From NCBI RefSeq assembly GCF_026341775.1, contig NZ_JAPEOB010000001.1:2790001-2854000 (forward strand): a stretch of 64,000 nt of DNA, written 5' to 3'. The position numbers and the translations under genes were made by a program. The stretch is from Streptomyces sp. NBC_00654. GTDB lineage: Bacteria > Actinomycetota > Actinomycetes > Streptomycetales > Streptomycetaceae. How positions within the stretch are numbered: position 1 is the first letter of the stretch; every line of letters begins with the position of its first letter. Positions 52,581-61,033 of the stretch are shown one piece after another. The notes under the pieces are model-generated. The model saw only the letters and a list, made by a program, of their open reading frames with translations, ran no database searches and was not told the origin of the DNA.

Positions 52581-53570
52581 TCAGACGCGCGGGGTGCGCG
52601 ACACCCAGCCCCGTTCGTACGCGTGCCAGCCCAGCTGGAGCCGGGTCGACACCCCGGTCAGCTCCATCAGCCCCTTCACCCGGCGCTGAACGGTCCTCAG
52701 CCCCAGCTCCAACTGCTTCGCCACACTCGCGTCCGTCAGCCCCGCCAGCAGCAGCGACAGGATCTCCAGATCCGTCGGATCGGGCCCAACCCCGTCCTCG
52801 CGCACCCAGCCGGACTCGCCCAGCCGCAGCGGCATCGCCTCCCGCCACACCGCCTCGAAGAGCCCCATCAGCGACTCCAGAAGACCGCTGGCATGAACGA
52901 CCAGGGCGGCAGGCTCCGCACCGCGCCCGGTCAGCGGCACCATCGCCAGCCCGCCGTCCGCGACGACCAGCTTCGTCGGTACCCGGTCCACCACCCGGCA
53001 CTGCTCGTCACGGCTCAGCGCGGCCGACAGCTCCATGATCCCGGACGGCAGCGACAGCACCTCGCGCTCCACGACCACCCGGAAGGACACCCCGCGCGTC
53101 GCCGCCCGCTCCTCGGACTCGTTGTCCATACCGCTCACCGCGATCGGATTCCCGGTGACCAGGGCGCAGACCTCCGAGGTCGCCCCCAGCTGCAACTGAT
53201 GGAAACGGTGCGCGACCGCGCGCGCCCCGGTCACGACCTCCACCAGATCGTGCACCGCGGGCTCGCTCGCCTCCGCGCGGTACTCCTCGGCCAGCAGCGC
53301 CGACGCCAGCTCCGCCTGCTCCAGCTCGTGCCGCTGCTGGATCAGCAGCGCCCCCAGCGCCACCGCCGGGGGCGCCGCCACCCAGCGTCCCGGCCTCGCC
53401 GAGGACTGGGCCGCCAGCCCCTGCTGCTCCAGCCGGCGCAGCGCCCGCTCGGTGTCCGCCTCGGGAAGCGCCAGCCGGTGCGCGAGATCGGAGAGTTCGG
53501 CGGCCCCTGCCGCGACGAGCGCGCGGTACGCCGCCTCCTGGATCTCGTCGAGACCTATCGCACCCAGCAT
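52581..53570 (-). CDS. TrmB/LuxR-type transcriptional regulator
   Basis: 329 residues from ATG 53570 (MLGAIGLDEIQEAAYRALVAAG). N-terminal winged helix of TrmB type (GAAELSDLAHRLALPEADTERALRRLEQQGL), a central ligand-binding part, and a C-terminal LuxR helix-turn-helix (PTDLEILSLLLAGLTDASVAKQLELGLRTVQRRVKGLMELTG). Such two-HTH regulators are abundant in Streptomyces and often sit beside the gene they control. The divergent gene is the large subtilisin at 53781, with candidate binding repeats in between. Confidence 0.85.
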   Translation of the reverse strand: MLGAIGLDEIQEAAYRALVAAGAAELSDLAHRLALPEADTERALRRLEQQGLAAQSSARPGRWVAAPPAVALGALLIQQRHELEQAELASALLAEEYRAEASEPAVHDLVEVVTGARAVAHRFHQLQLGATSEVCALVTGNPIAVSGMDNESEERAATRGVSFRVVVEREVLSLPSGIMELSAALSRDEQCRVVDRVPTKLVVADGGLAMVPLTGRGAEPAALVVHASGLLESLMGLFEAVWREAMPLRLGESGWVREDGVGPDPTDLEILSLLLAGLTDASVAKQLELGLRTVQRRVKGLMELTGVSTRLQLGWHAYERGWVSRTPRV

Positions 53571-53684
53571 TCTCCGGCCCTCCCCGGGCGTCGTGATCGC
53601 GCATCGCCGCGCCTGCTCCGGCCGACCGGCCGTGGCGGGAAGAGGCCACGGCGTAAACCCGCCGCTCACATCATCCCCGTACCG

Positions 53685-53713
53685 GTGGCACCTCTGCCAA
53701 TGTGGCGCCACCG
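53685..53713. promoter_or_regulatory. Clustered inverted repeats upstream of the large protease
   Basis: TGGCA-CCTC-TGCCA (53686-53699) and the palindrome GTGGCGCCAC (53702-53711) stand side by side, and the outer arms CGGTGGC/GCCACCG (53683-53689, 53707-53713) also pair. A double binding site for the divergent TrmB/LuxR-type regulator is plausible. The repeats are certain, the regulator assignment inferred. Confidence 0.5.
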
Positions 53714-53780
53714 CAGCACCAACAACCTCTGGAATGTCATGCCTTGTGCTGCTTCATTCCGGATTGATCAGGGGAGAACG

Positions 53781-56700
53781 ATGCGCCCGATATCGCGTAC
53801 GGCACTGGGAGCGGCAACCGTCGCCGTCCTGGCCGTCACCGCGATCGCCCCGTCCGTGGCGGCACCACAGGACGACGCGACCGCCAAGAAGCCGCTGACC
53901 GGCAGTGCGGCCAGCGCCGCGAAGGACGGCGGGCCGGTCACCGTGACCCTCGTCACCGGCGACAAGGTGCTGGTGAGCACCGACAGTTCGGGGGCCTCGT
54001 CCGCCACCGCGCTGCCCCGCGAGGACGGCACCGTACCGCTCGTCCAGACCCGGCAGTCCGGCAAGGACCTGTACGTCTACCCGGACACGGCAGTCGGGGC
54101 GCTCGCCGCAGGCACGGTCGACGAGGAACTCTTCAACGTCACCGGACTGATCCGCCAGGGCTACGACGACGCGCACTCCACGACCGTCCCGCTCATCGCC
54201 ACCTACCGCGAGGACACCGCACGCGGCGCCCCGCCCACCCCGCGCGGGGCCGAGCGTGGCATGACCCTCGATGTCATCGACGGAGTCGCGCTCAAGGCGG
54301 ACAAGAAGCGGACCGCCGCCTTCTGGGCCGACGTCACCGCACCCCGGTCGCGCTCCGGCGCCGGGCTGGAGAAGCTCTGGCTGGACCGCAAGGTCGAAGC
54401 CAGTCTCGACAAGTCGACCAAGCAGGTCGGCGCCGACCTCGCCTGGGCCGCGGGCTACGACGGCAAGGGCACCAAGGTCGCCGTGCTCGACACTGGCGCC
54501 GACGCCGAACACCCGGACCTCAAGGGCCGCATCACCGCCTCGGAGAACTTCACCGACTCCGACTCCACCGACGACCGTCAGGGCCACGGCACCCACACGC
54601 TGTCCACGGTCGGCGGCTCCGGCGCGGCGAGCGACGGGAAGAAGAAGGGCGTCGCGCCCGGCACCGGCCTCCTCGTCGGCAAGGTCCTCAACGACAGCGG
54701 CTCCGGTGCCGCGTCCTGGATCATCGCCGGTATGCAGTGGGCCGTCGACAACAAGGCCGACGTCGTCTCGATGAGCCTCGGCAGCTCGGCCCCCACCGAC
54801 TGCACCGATCCGATGAGCCTCGCCGCGGAGGAGCTGGGGAAGAACAAGGACACCCTGTTCGTGGTCGCGGCCGGCAACATCGGTCCGACGCTGAACACCG
54901 TCTCCTCGCCCGGCTGCGCCCCCAGCGTGCTGACCGTCGGCGCCGTCGACCGCGACGACTCCACCGCGAACTTCTCCAGCCTCGGCCCGGCGATCGTCTC
55001 GCACACCCTCAAGCCCGAGATCGCCGCCCCCGGCGTCGGCATCTCGGCCGCCGCCGCGGGCGGACGGGGCCCGTACGCGTACCGGTCGATGTCCGGTACG
55101 TCGATGGCCACCCCGCATGTCGCGGGCGCCGCCGCGATCGTGAAGCAGCGTCACCCCGACTGGACCGCCCAGCAGGTCAAGGCGGCCCTGGTCTCCTCCG
55201 CGAAGAGCGCCGTCCCCGGCGACGTACGCGAGACCGGCGCGGGCCGCCTCGATGTCGCGCGGGCCATCGACACGTCCGTCCTCGGCTCCCCGGCGCTCCA
55301 GGGCGGCACGTTCGACTGGCCGCAGGACAAGAGCGACCGCACCTCCGTCGACGTGCCCTACACCAACCTCGGCAAGAAGCCGGTCAAGCTGTCGCTGAAG
55401 GTCGCGGGCGTCACCGGCAACGACGGCTCGGCCGTCCGCTCCGGCATCGCCGGACTCGGCCGGAAGTCCGTCACCGTACCGGCCGGCGCCACCGTCCACG
55501 TCCCGCTGGAACTCGCCCCGGACGCACGTCTGGACAGCAGCCAGTACGGCGATGTCACCGGACGGGTCCTGGCCACGGCAGACGGTGTCAAGGTCGCCAC
55601 CCCGTTCTCCCTGTACGTCGCCCCGGAGACCGTCACCCTGCGCGTCAAGCTCATCGACCGCACCGGCAAGCCGGCAGACGGCGTGTCCTCGCTCGACGTC
55701 ATCGGCACCGACACGTCATCCGGCGAACGCCGCTTCAACGAGGGCGCGGCCGACCAGACGTACCAGGTGCGCCCCGGCGCGTACCTCGTCTCCGGCTTCA
55801 TCGCCTCGCCCGACCCGAAGGACGCCACCGGGCAGCTCGTCGAGTCCCTCGGCTATCTCGCCAGGCCGCAGCTGAACGTCACCAAGGACACCACCGTGGT
55901 GCTGGACGCCCGCAAGGCGCACAAGCTCACCGTGAAGACCGAGGACCGCGCCACCGAGACCCGTACCACCACGCTCGCGTTCGGGCGCTCGTGGGACGAC
56001 ACCTGGCTGCACTCCGGTTCCATCTCGGGTACCGGCATCATCAAGAACTACCTGGTCGACGTCCAGGGCAAGCCCCGTGACGGCGACTTCGAGTTCGACA
56101 GCTTCTGGCGCGCCTACGCGCCGCAGATCGACCGGTTCAGCCTCGTCGGCGGTCCGGCACTGCACCCGCGCCCCGCGGGAACGGGCTCCGTCAACCTGGA
56201 CGGCACCGGCAGGGCCGAGGTCGTCGACGCGGGCACCGGCACCGCCGCCGAGCTGGCGGCCGCCGGGGTCAAGGGCAAGATCGCTCTGGTGAAGGTCGCG
56301 GAAGCCGGTGTCACCGCCCAGGCGCGTGCCGCCCAGGCCGCGAGTGCCAAGGCACTCCTGGTGCACCGCTCCGCCGCGGGTGACTGGAAGCCGAACACCG
56401 GCTACGGTACGGCTCCGCTGCCGGTCCTCGGTCTCACGGCCGACGAGGCCGCCGTCCTCACCGCCGCGCTCGGCGAGGGCCCGGCCGAGGTGTCCTGGAA
56501 GGCGACGGCGGTCAGCCCGTTCGTCTACAACCTGGCCTTCCCCGAGACGGGACAGATCACCTCGGACCGCACCTACAAGGTCCGCGACAGGAAGCTCGGT
56601 TCGGTCACCGCCACGCACGACTCCATGGGTGTGGCCGCCGACTTCGTGGACACGCTGCTGGTCACCCGGCCGTACGGCGGCACCTACTCCGCCGCCGGCT

Positions 56701-57542
56701 TCGACACGCTCGCCACACCGGGCAAGCGCACCGAGTACTACTCGGCGGGCGACAGCACCTGGCGCAAGATGCTCTCCTCCAGCTTCCCCTGGGGCGAGTT
56801 CATGACCGACCGGACGCGCACCTATGAGGCGGGACAGAAGCGCACCGAGGAGTGGTACCGGGGTCTGCTGACACCGGGCACCCCGCGCGACGCGGCAGGA
56901 AAGGAAGCCCTCGCCGGTGAACGGCAGGACAATGTGGTCGGGTTCGCCCCCGGGTTCATGTCCGACACCGAACACGTCGGAGAGCAGGGCTCGTTCGGCG
57001 ACATCGGCAACATGACGCTCTCCAGCGGCGGAGAGGTGATCGGCAGCAGCGGCAACCCGTACGGCGCGTTCACCGTCCCGGCCGAGGACCGTGCGTACGA
57101 ACTCACCATGTCGACCACGAAGATCGGCCAGCCGGCCGCGGCGTGGAAGCGCTCGACGGCGACGGAGACCACCTGGAAGTTCCGTTCCGAGCGGAAGGCC
57201 GATGTCTACTCGCAGAGCATCCCGATGCTCTTCCCGCGCTACGACGTCCCGTCGGACGGGATGAAGACGCTGCCTGCCACGGACGGCCAGCGCATCGGCC
57301 TCACGGTCACCGGCCACGCCGGCTACACGCCCGGCAAGCTCACCGGCGCCAAGGTCTCCTTCTCGTACGACGGTGGCGAGACCTGGTCCGAGGCCGTCAC
57401 CGGCCGGCAGGGCGGGCGCTGGACCGCGACCGTGAACCACAAGGGCGCGTCGGGCAAACCGGTCACCCTGAGGACCGAACTGACGGACGCCAATGGCAGC
57501 ACGGTCGTCCAGACCGTGAACGACGCGTACGTGGTGCGCTGA
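53781..57542 (+). CDS. Large secreted subtilisin-family protease with PA domain
   Basis: 1253 residues from ATG 53781, preceded by ggggaga. Signal peptide to about residue 27 (PSVAA). A long propeptide region up to about 215 is followed by the S8 catalytic domain: Asp237 (VAVLDTGAD), His269 (DRQGHGTHT), Asn366 and Ser441 (SMSGTSMATPH). The C-terminal two-thirds holds beta-sandwich regions and a protease-associated domain at about 806-895 (GKIALVKVAEAGVTAQARAAQAASAKALLV split). It is exported and probably cell-wall or matrix associated. No anchor motif is seen. Likely controlled by the divergent TrmB/LuxR-type regulator. A 15-bp hairpin terminates it. Confidence 0.94.
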   Translation: MRPISRTALGAATVAVLAVTAIAPSVAAPQDDATAKKPLTGSAASAAKDGGPVTVTLVTGDKVLVSTDSSGASSATALPREDGTVPLVQTRQSGKDLYVYPDTAVGALAAGTVDEELFNVTGLIRQGYDDAHSTTVPLIATYREDTARGAPPTPRGAERGMTLDVIDGVALKADKKRTAAFWADVTAPRSRSGAGLEKLWLDRKVEASLDKSTKQVGADLAWAAGYDGKGTKVAVLDTGADAEHPDLKGRITASENFTDSDSTDDRQGHGTHTLSTVGGSGAASDGKKKGVAPGTGLLVGKVLNDSGSGAASWIIAGMQWAVDNKADVVSMSLGSSAPTDCTDPMSLAAEELGKNKDTLFVVAAGNIGPTLNTVSSPGCAPSVLTVGAVDRDDSTANFSSLGPAIVSHTLKPEIAAPGVGISAAAAGGRGPYAYRSMSGTSMATPHVAGAAAIVKQRHPDWTAQQVKAALVSSAKSAVPGDVRETGAGRLDVARAIDTSVLGSPALQGGTFDWPQDKSDRTSVDVPYTNLGKKPVKLSLKVAGVTGNDGSAVRSGIAGLGRKSVTVPAGATVHVPLELAPDARLDSSQYGDVTGRVLATADGVKVATPFSLYVAPETVTLRVKLIDRTGKPADGVSSLDVIGTDTSSGERRFNEGAADQTYQVRPGAYLVSGFIASPDPKDATGQLVESLGYLARPQLNVTKDTTVVLDARKAHKLTVKTEDRATETRTTTLAFGRSWDDTWLHSGSISGTGIIKNYLVDVQGKPRDGDFEFDSFWRAYAPQIDRFSLVGGPALHPRPAGTGSVNLDGTGRAEVVDAGTGTAAELAAAGVKGKIALVKVAEAGVTAQARAAQAASAKALLVHRSAAGDWKPNTGYGTAPLPVLGLTADEAAVLTAALGEGPAEVSWKATAVSPFVYNLAFPETGQITSDRTYKVRDRKLGSVTATHDSMGVAADFVDTLLVTRPYGGTYSAAGFDTLATPGKRTEYYSAGDSTWRKMLSSSFPWGEFMTDRTRTYEAGQKRTEEWYRGLLTPGTPRDAAGKEALAGERQDNVVGFAPGFMSDTEHVGEQGSFGDIGNMTLSSGGEVIGSSGNPYGAFTVPAEDRAYELTMSTTKIGQPAAAWKRSTATETTWKFRSERKADVYSQSIPMLFPRYDVPSDGMKTLPATDGQRIGLTVTGHAGYTPGKLTGAKVSFSYDGGETWSEAVTGRQGGRWTATVNHKGASGKPVTLRTELTDANGSTVVQTVNDAYVVR

Positions 57543-57620
57543 TCACCGCGGCAGGACGAAGCGGCTGGACGTAGCACCCGGACGCACTGGCCGGACGTAC
57601 TGCCGGACACACACCGACCG

Positions 57621-57674
57621 GTCCGCCGGGCGGCCTTCCCTTGGGGGGTGGGGCCGCCCGGCGGACCTCTTTTA
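57621..57674 (+). terminator. Terminator after the large protease
   Basis: 15-bp perfect arms at 57621-57635 and 57652-57666 with a 16-base loop, followed by ctctttta. Confidence 0.85.
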
Positions 57675-57721
57675 CGCGCCACGTTTTCCGGATGCCCCGT
57701 TTTCGCGGGTGCCTCGCGGTC

Positions 57722-57734
57722 GACAATAGGGGCA
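57722..57734 (+). promoter_or_regulatory. Possible -10 box of a leaderless transcript
   Basis: GACAAT at 57722-57727 ends 6 bases before ATG 57734, the same word and spacing as before the FHA gene at 766. No ribosome site is seen. Confidence 0.3.
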
Positions 57735-59071
57735 TGAGTCAGCAGGGGGAGACACCCGCCGCCCATGAGGACGACTGGTGGCGCAAGCTGTACGACGAGG
57801 CCGCGCCGGACACCGGTCCGAGCGGCGCTGCCGACAGTCTCGACGAGCGCTTCGACTCCGTGTCGGACGCGGTGACGTCAGGGGGCCCGCCCCCGGCGCC
57901 CCCGCCGTCCCCGGCGCCCCTTCGGACCATGGCGTTCCGCGCTCCCTGGGAGCCGCCGTCCGGACCGCCGGAGCCGCGGACCTTCGCCGAGCCGGTCCCA
58001 CCCCCACCCCCGCCCCCTCCGACGCCCCCTCCGACGCCTCCGTCCCGACCGCCGCTGCCCCGCCGGGCCACCGGGCCCGATGCCGCCGGACACCCACCGG
58101 CGCCGGCCCCCGCGCCTGTCGCGGCCGCCGCACCCGACGTGGTCCCCGCCCCCGACGCGGCCGCCGCACCCGTCGTCGTCCCCGCGCCCCGCCCGGTCGT
58201 AGGGCACCTCGGCGACCGGCCGCCCACCTACGATTCCGACCCTGCGGCCCTGCCCGCCGCCACGCCGCACAACCTGGACGCGCTCGTCCCCGACACCGTG
58301 CTCGACGGCGCCCGGTACGGCACGTACACCCTGCGCACGGCCTCCGTCCGGGGCGACTCGGCGCGCTTCCGGGGCGAACCCCGGCGGGACGCCCTGCTCA
58401 CCGCCCGATTCGGGTCCGGCGAGAGCGCCCTGGTCCTCGTCGCGGTGGCCGGCGGCGCACGTACCGCCGACGGGACACAACGCGCGGCCGCCGAGGCGTG
58501 CCGCTGGATCGGCGGGGCCGTCGGGCGCAGTCACGCCCGGCTCGCCGAGGACATACGGGCCGGGCGCCGGGGCGATCTGAAATCGGGGCTCCACCGGCTC
58601 ATCGACCGCACCTACGGAAAGCTCCGCGCCCGCGCCGCCGAACTGGGCCTCGAACCGGAGGAGTACACCGCGGGGCTGCGCTGCCTGCTGCTGCCCACCG
58701 ACCCCGAGTGCCGTACCCGGGTCTTCTTCGGCGTCGGGAGCGGTGGGCTCTTCCGGCTCCGGGACGGCGCCTGGCACGACCTGGAGCCGCGGATCGCGCT
58801 CCCCCCGGACGGCCGTGAGCGGGCCGAGGACGCCCCGGGGGCCGAGCCCTTCCGGTTCCGGGCCTCCGTGGCCCGCCCCGGGGACACGCTCCTGCTGTGC
58901 GGCAACGGGCTCGCCGAGCCGATGCGCGGGGAGCCGGCGCTCGCCGCGGAGCTCGCCGAGCGCTGGGCCCGGCCCGGCCCACCGGGACTGCCCGCCTTCC
59001 TCGCGGACACCCAGCTCAGGGTGAAGGGGTACGCCGACGACCGTACGAGCGCGGCCGTCTGGGAGGCGTAA
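57734..59071 (+). CDS. PP2C-like protein with probable loss of phosphatase residues
   Basis: 445 residues from ATG 57734 (MSQQGETPAAHEDDWWRKLYDEAAPD). Residues about 45-165 are a Pro/Ala-rich disordered linker. The C-terminal ~260 residues follow the PP2C fold (ASVRGDSARFRGEPRRDALLTARFG, then FFGVGSGGLFRLRDGAWHDLEPR, ADDRTSAAVWEA). The first metal-binding motif, usually ADGxGG, reads VAVAGGARTADG and the later SDGL reads CGNGL (Asp to Asn). The final DDRT is kept. So it is probably a pseudophosphatase or scaffold that may bind phosphoproteins. No kinase or FHA gene is adjacent. Confidence 0.82.
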   Translation: MSQQGETPAAHEDDWWRKLYDEAAPDTGPSGAADSLDERFDSVSDAVTSGGPPPAPPPSPAPLRTMAFRAPWEPPSGPPEPRTFAEPVPPPPPPPPTPPPTPPSRPPLPRRATGPDAAGHPPAPAPAPVAAAAPDVVPAPDAAAAPVVVPAPRPVVGHLGDRPPTYDSDPAALPAATPHNLDALVPDTVLDGARYGTYTLRTASVRGDSARFRGEPRRDALLTARFGSGESALVLVAVAGGARTADGTQRAAAEACRWIGGAVGRSHARLAEDIRAGRRGDLKSGLHRLIDRTYGKLRARAAELGLEPEEYTAGLRCLLLPTDPECRTRVFFGVGSGGLFRLRDGAWHDLEPRIALPPDGRERAEDAPGAEPFRFRASVARPGDTLLLCGNGLAEPMRGEPALAAELAERWARPGPPGLPAFLADTQLRVKGYADDRTSAAVWEA

Positions 59072-59092
59072 CCCCGCGTGCCGTGGGTTGAT

Positions 59093-59136
59093 GGACTCCG
59101 GAGACCGCCCGGACGGTGTTTCGTTCTCCGGAGTCC
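59093..59136 (+). terminator. Hairpin between the PP2C-like gene and poxB
   Basis: GGACTCCGGAGA (59093-59104) and TCTCCGGAGTCC (59125-59136) are perfect 12-bp complements, 21 bases after the PP2C-like stop. Confidence 0.75.
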
Positions 59137-59183
59137 GGTAAGCCGAGCGTGCACGGAGCACACGGCAGAGAGGGTGCGCACCC

Positions 59184-60926
59184 ATGGCCAAGCAGAACGT
59201 GTCGGAGCAGTTCGTCGACATCCTCGTCAGGGCGGGGGTCAAGCGTCTGTACGGGGTGGTCGGCGACAGCCTGAACCCGGTGGTCGACGCCATCCGGCGT
59301 AACGCGGCCATCGACTGGATCCAGGTCCGGCACGAGGAGACCGCGGCGTTCGCCGCCGGTGCCGAGGCCCAGATCACCGGCAGCCTGGCCGCCTGCGCCG
59401 GCTCGTGCGGCCCCGGCAATCTGCACCTCATCAACGGTCTCTACGACGCCCACCGCTCCATGGCCCCGGTGCTCGCCCTCGCCTCGCACATTCCCTCCAG
59501 CGAGATCGGGCTCGGCTACTTCCAGGAGACCCATCCGGAGCTGCTCTTCCAGGAGTGCAGCCACTACAACGAGATGATCTCCAACCCGCAGCAGATGCCC
59601 CGGCTGCTCCAGACGGCCATTCAGCACGCGATCGGACGCGGCGGCGTCAGCGTCGTCTCCATGCCGGGTGACATCGCGTCGCAGCCCGCGCCGGAGAAGT
59701 CGATCGAGCATGCCCTCGTCACCTCGCGGCCCTCGGTGCGGCCGGGGGACGAGGAGATCGACAAGCTCTGCCGGATGGTCGACGAGGCCAGACGGGTGAC
59801 GCTGTTCTGCGGCAGTGGCACCGCGGGCGCGCATGCCGAGGTGATGGAGTTCGCGGAGCGGGTGAAGGCCCCGGTCGGTCACGCACTGCGCGGCAAGGAG
59901 TGGATCCAGTACGACAACCCGTACGACGTCGGGATGAGCGGGCTGCTCGGCTACGGCGCCGCCTACGAGGCGACCAATGAATGCGATCTGCTCATCCTGC
60001 TGGGCACCGACTTCCCGTACAACGCCTTCCTCCCGGACGATGTGAAGATCGTCCAGGTCGATGTGCGTCCCGAGCACCTGGGGCGGCGCTCCAAGCTCGA
60101 CCTCGCCGTCTGGGGCGACGTACGCGAGACGCTGCGCTGTCTGACACCGCGGGTGAAGCCCAAGACCGACCGCAAATTCCTCGACCGGATGCTGAAGAAG
60201 CACGCCGACGCGCTGGAGGGCGTGGTCAAGGCGTACACCCGCAAGGTCGACAAGCATGTGCCGATCCACCCGGAGTACGTCGCCTCGGTACTGGACGAAC
60301 TCGCCGACGACGACGCGGTGTTCACCGTGGACACCGGGATGTGCAACGTATGGGCGGCCCGCTACCTCTCGCCCAACGGCAAGCGCCGGGTGATCGGTTC
60401 GTTCAGCCACGGCTCGATGGCCAACGCGTTGCCGCAGGCCATCGGCGCCCAGTTCGTCGACCGGAACCGGCAGGTCGTCTCGATGTCCGGTGACGGTGGA
60501 TTCACCATGCTCATGGGCGACTTCCTCACCCTGGTCCAGTACGACCTGCCGGTGAAGGTGGTGCTGTTCAACAACTCCTCCCTGGGCATGGTGGAACTGG
60601 AGATGCTGGTGGCGGGCCTGCCGTCGTTCGGCACGACCAACAAGAACCCGGACTTCGCCGCCGTCGCCCGCGCCGCCGGGGCGTACGGGGTACGGGTGGA
60701 GAAGCCCAAGCAACTGGAGGGCGCCCTCAAGGACGCCTTCAAGCACAAGGGTCCCGCACTCGTCGACGTGGTCACCGACCCCAACGCCCTCTCCATCCCG
60801 CCCAGGATCAGCGCGGACATGGTGACCGGCTTCGCGCTGTCCGCCAGCAAGATCGTGCTCGACGGGGGAGTGGGCCGGATGCTGCAGATGGCCCGCTCCA
60901 ACCTGCGCAACGTCCCGCGCCCCTGA
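59184..60926 (+). CDS. poxB: Pyruvate dehydrogenase (quinone)-like, thiamine pyrophosphate enzyme
   Basis: 580 residues from ATG 59184 with gagaggg upstream. The three-domain TPP fold is complete: activating Glu51 (VRHEETAAFAAGAEAQ), middle FAD-type domain (VTLFCGSGTAGAHAEVMEF, LLILLGTDFPYNAFLP) and TPP-Mg motif GDGGFTMLMGDFLTL...VVLFNNSSLG at about 436-465. It probably oxidises pyruvate to acetate and CO2 and passes electrons to menaquinone at the membrane. Acetolactate synthase relatives are excluded by the overall resemblance, but ligand specificity is inferred. Single gene; a G-rich stretch follows it. Confidence 0.9.
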   Translation: MAKQNVSEQFVDILVRAGVKRLYGVVGDSLNPVVDAIRRNAAIDWIQVRHEETAAFAAGAEAQITGSLAACAGSCGPGNLHLINGLYDAHRSMAPVLALASHIPSSEIGLGYFQETHPELLFQECSHYNEMISNPQQMPRLLQTAIQHAIGRGGVSVVSMPGDIASQPAPEKSIEHALVTSRPSVRPGDEEIDKLCRMVDEARRVTLFCGSGTAGAHAEVMEFAERVKAPVGHALRGKEWIQYDNPYDVGMSGLLGYGAAYEATNECDLLILLGTDFPYNAFLPDDVKIVQVDVRPEHLGRRSKLDLAVWGDVRETLRCLTPRVKPKTDRKFLDRMLKKHADALEGVVKAYTRKVDKHVPIHPEYVASVLDELADDDAVFTVDTGMCNVWAARYLSPNGKRRVIGSFSHGSMANALPQAIGAQFVDRNRQVVSMSGDGGFTMLMGDFLTLVQYDLPVKVVLFNNSSLGMVELEMLVAGLPSFGTTNKNPDFAAVARAAGAYGVRVEKPKQLEGALKDAFKHKGPALVDVVTDPNALSIPPRISADMVTGFALSASKIVLDGGVGRMLQMARSNLRNVPRP

Positions 60927-60982
60927 CACCTCCGGGTCGCGCCGGGGTGAGAAGGGCGGGGGGCGAGGCCTGAGGTGCGTGA

Positions 60983-61015
60983 GGGGCGGGGCCGGGCGGG
61001 CGGCGGGCGGGCGGG
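60983..61015 (+). other. G-quadruplex-prone tract after poxB
   Basis: Seven runs of three or four G, separated by one to four bases, lie within 33 bases on the top strand (GGGG-C-GGGG...GGGCGGGCGGCGGGCGGGCGGG broken up). It sits in the convergent gap between poxB and the mannosidase gene and would appear in the poxB mRNA 3' region. Confidence 0.55.
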
Positions 61016-61033
61016 TGACGCCGCGGGCCGCCG

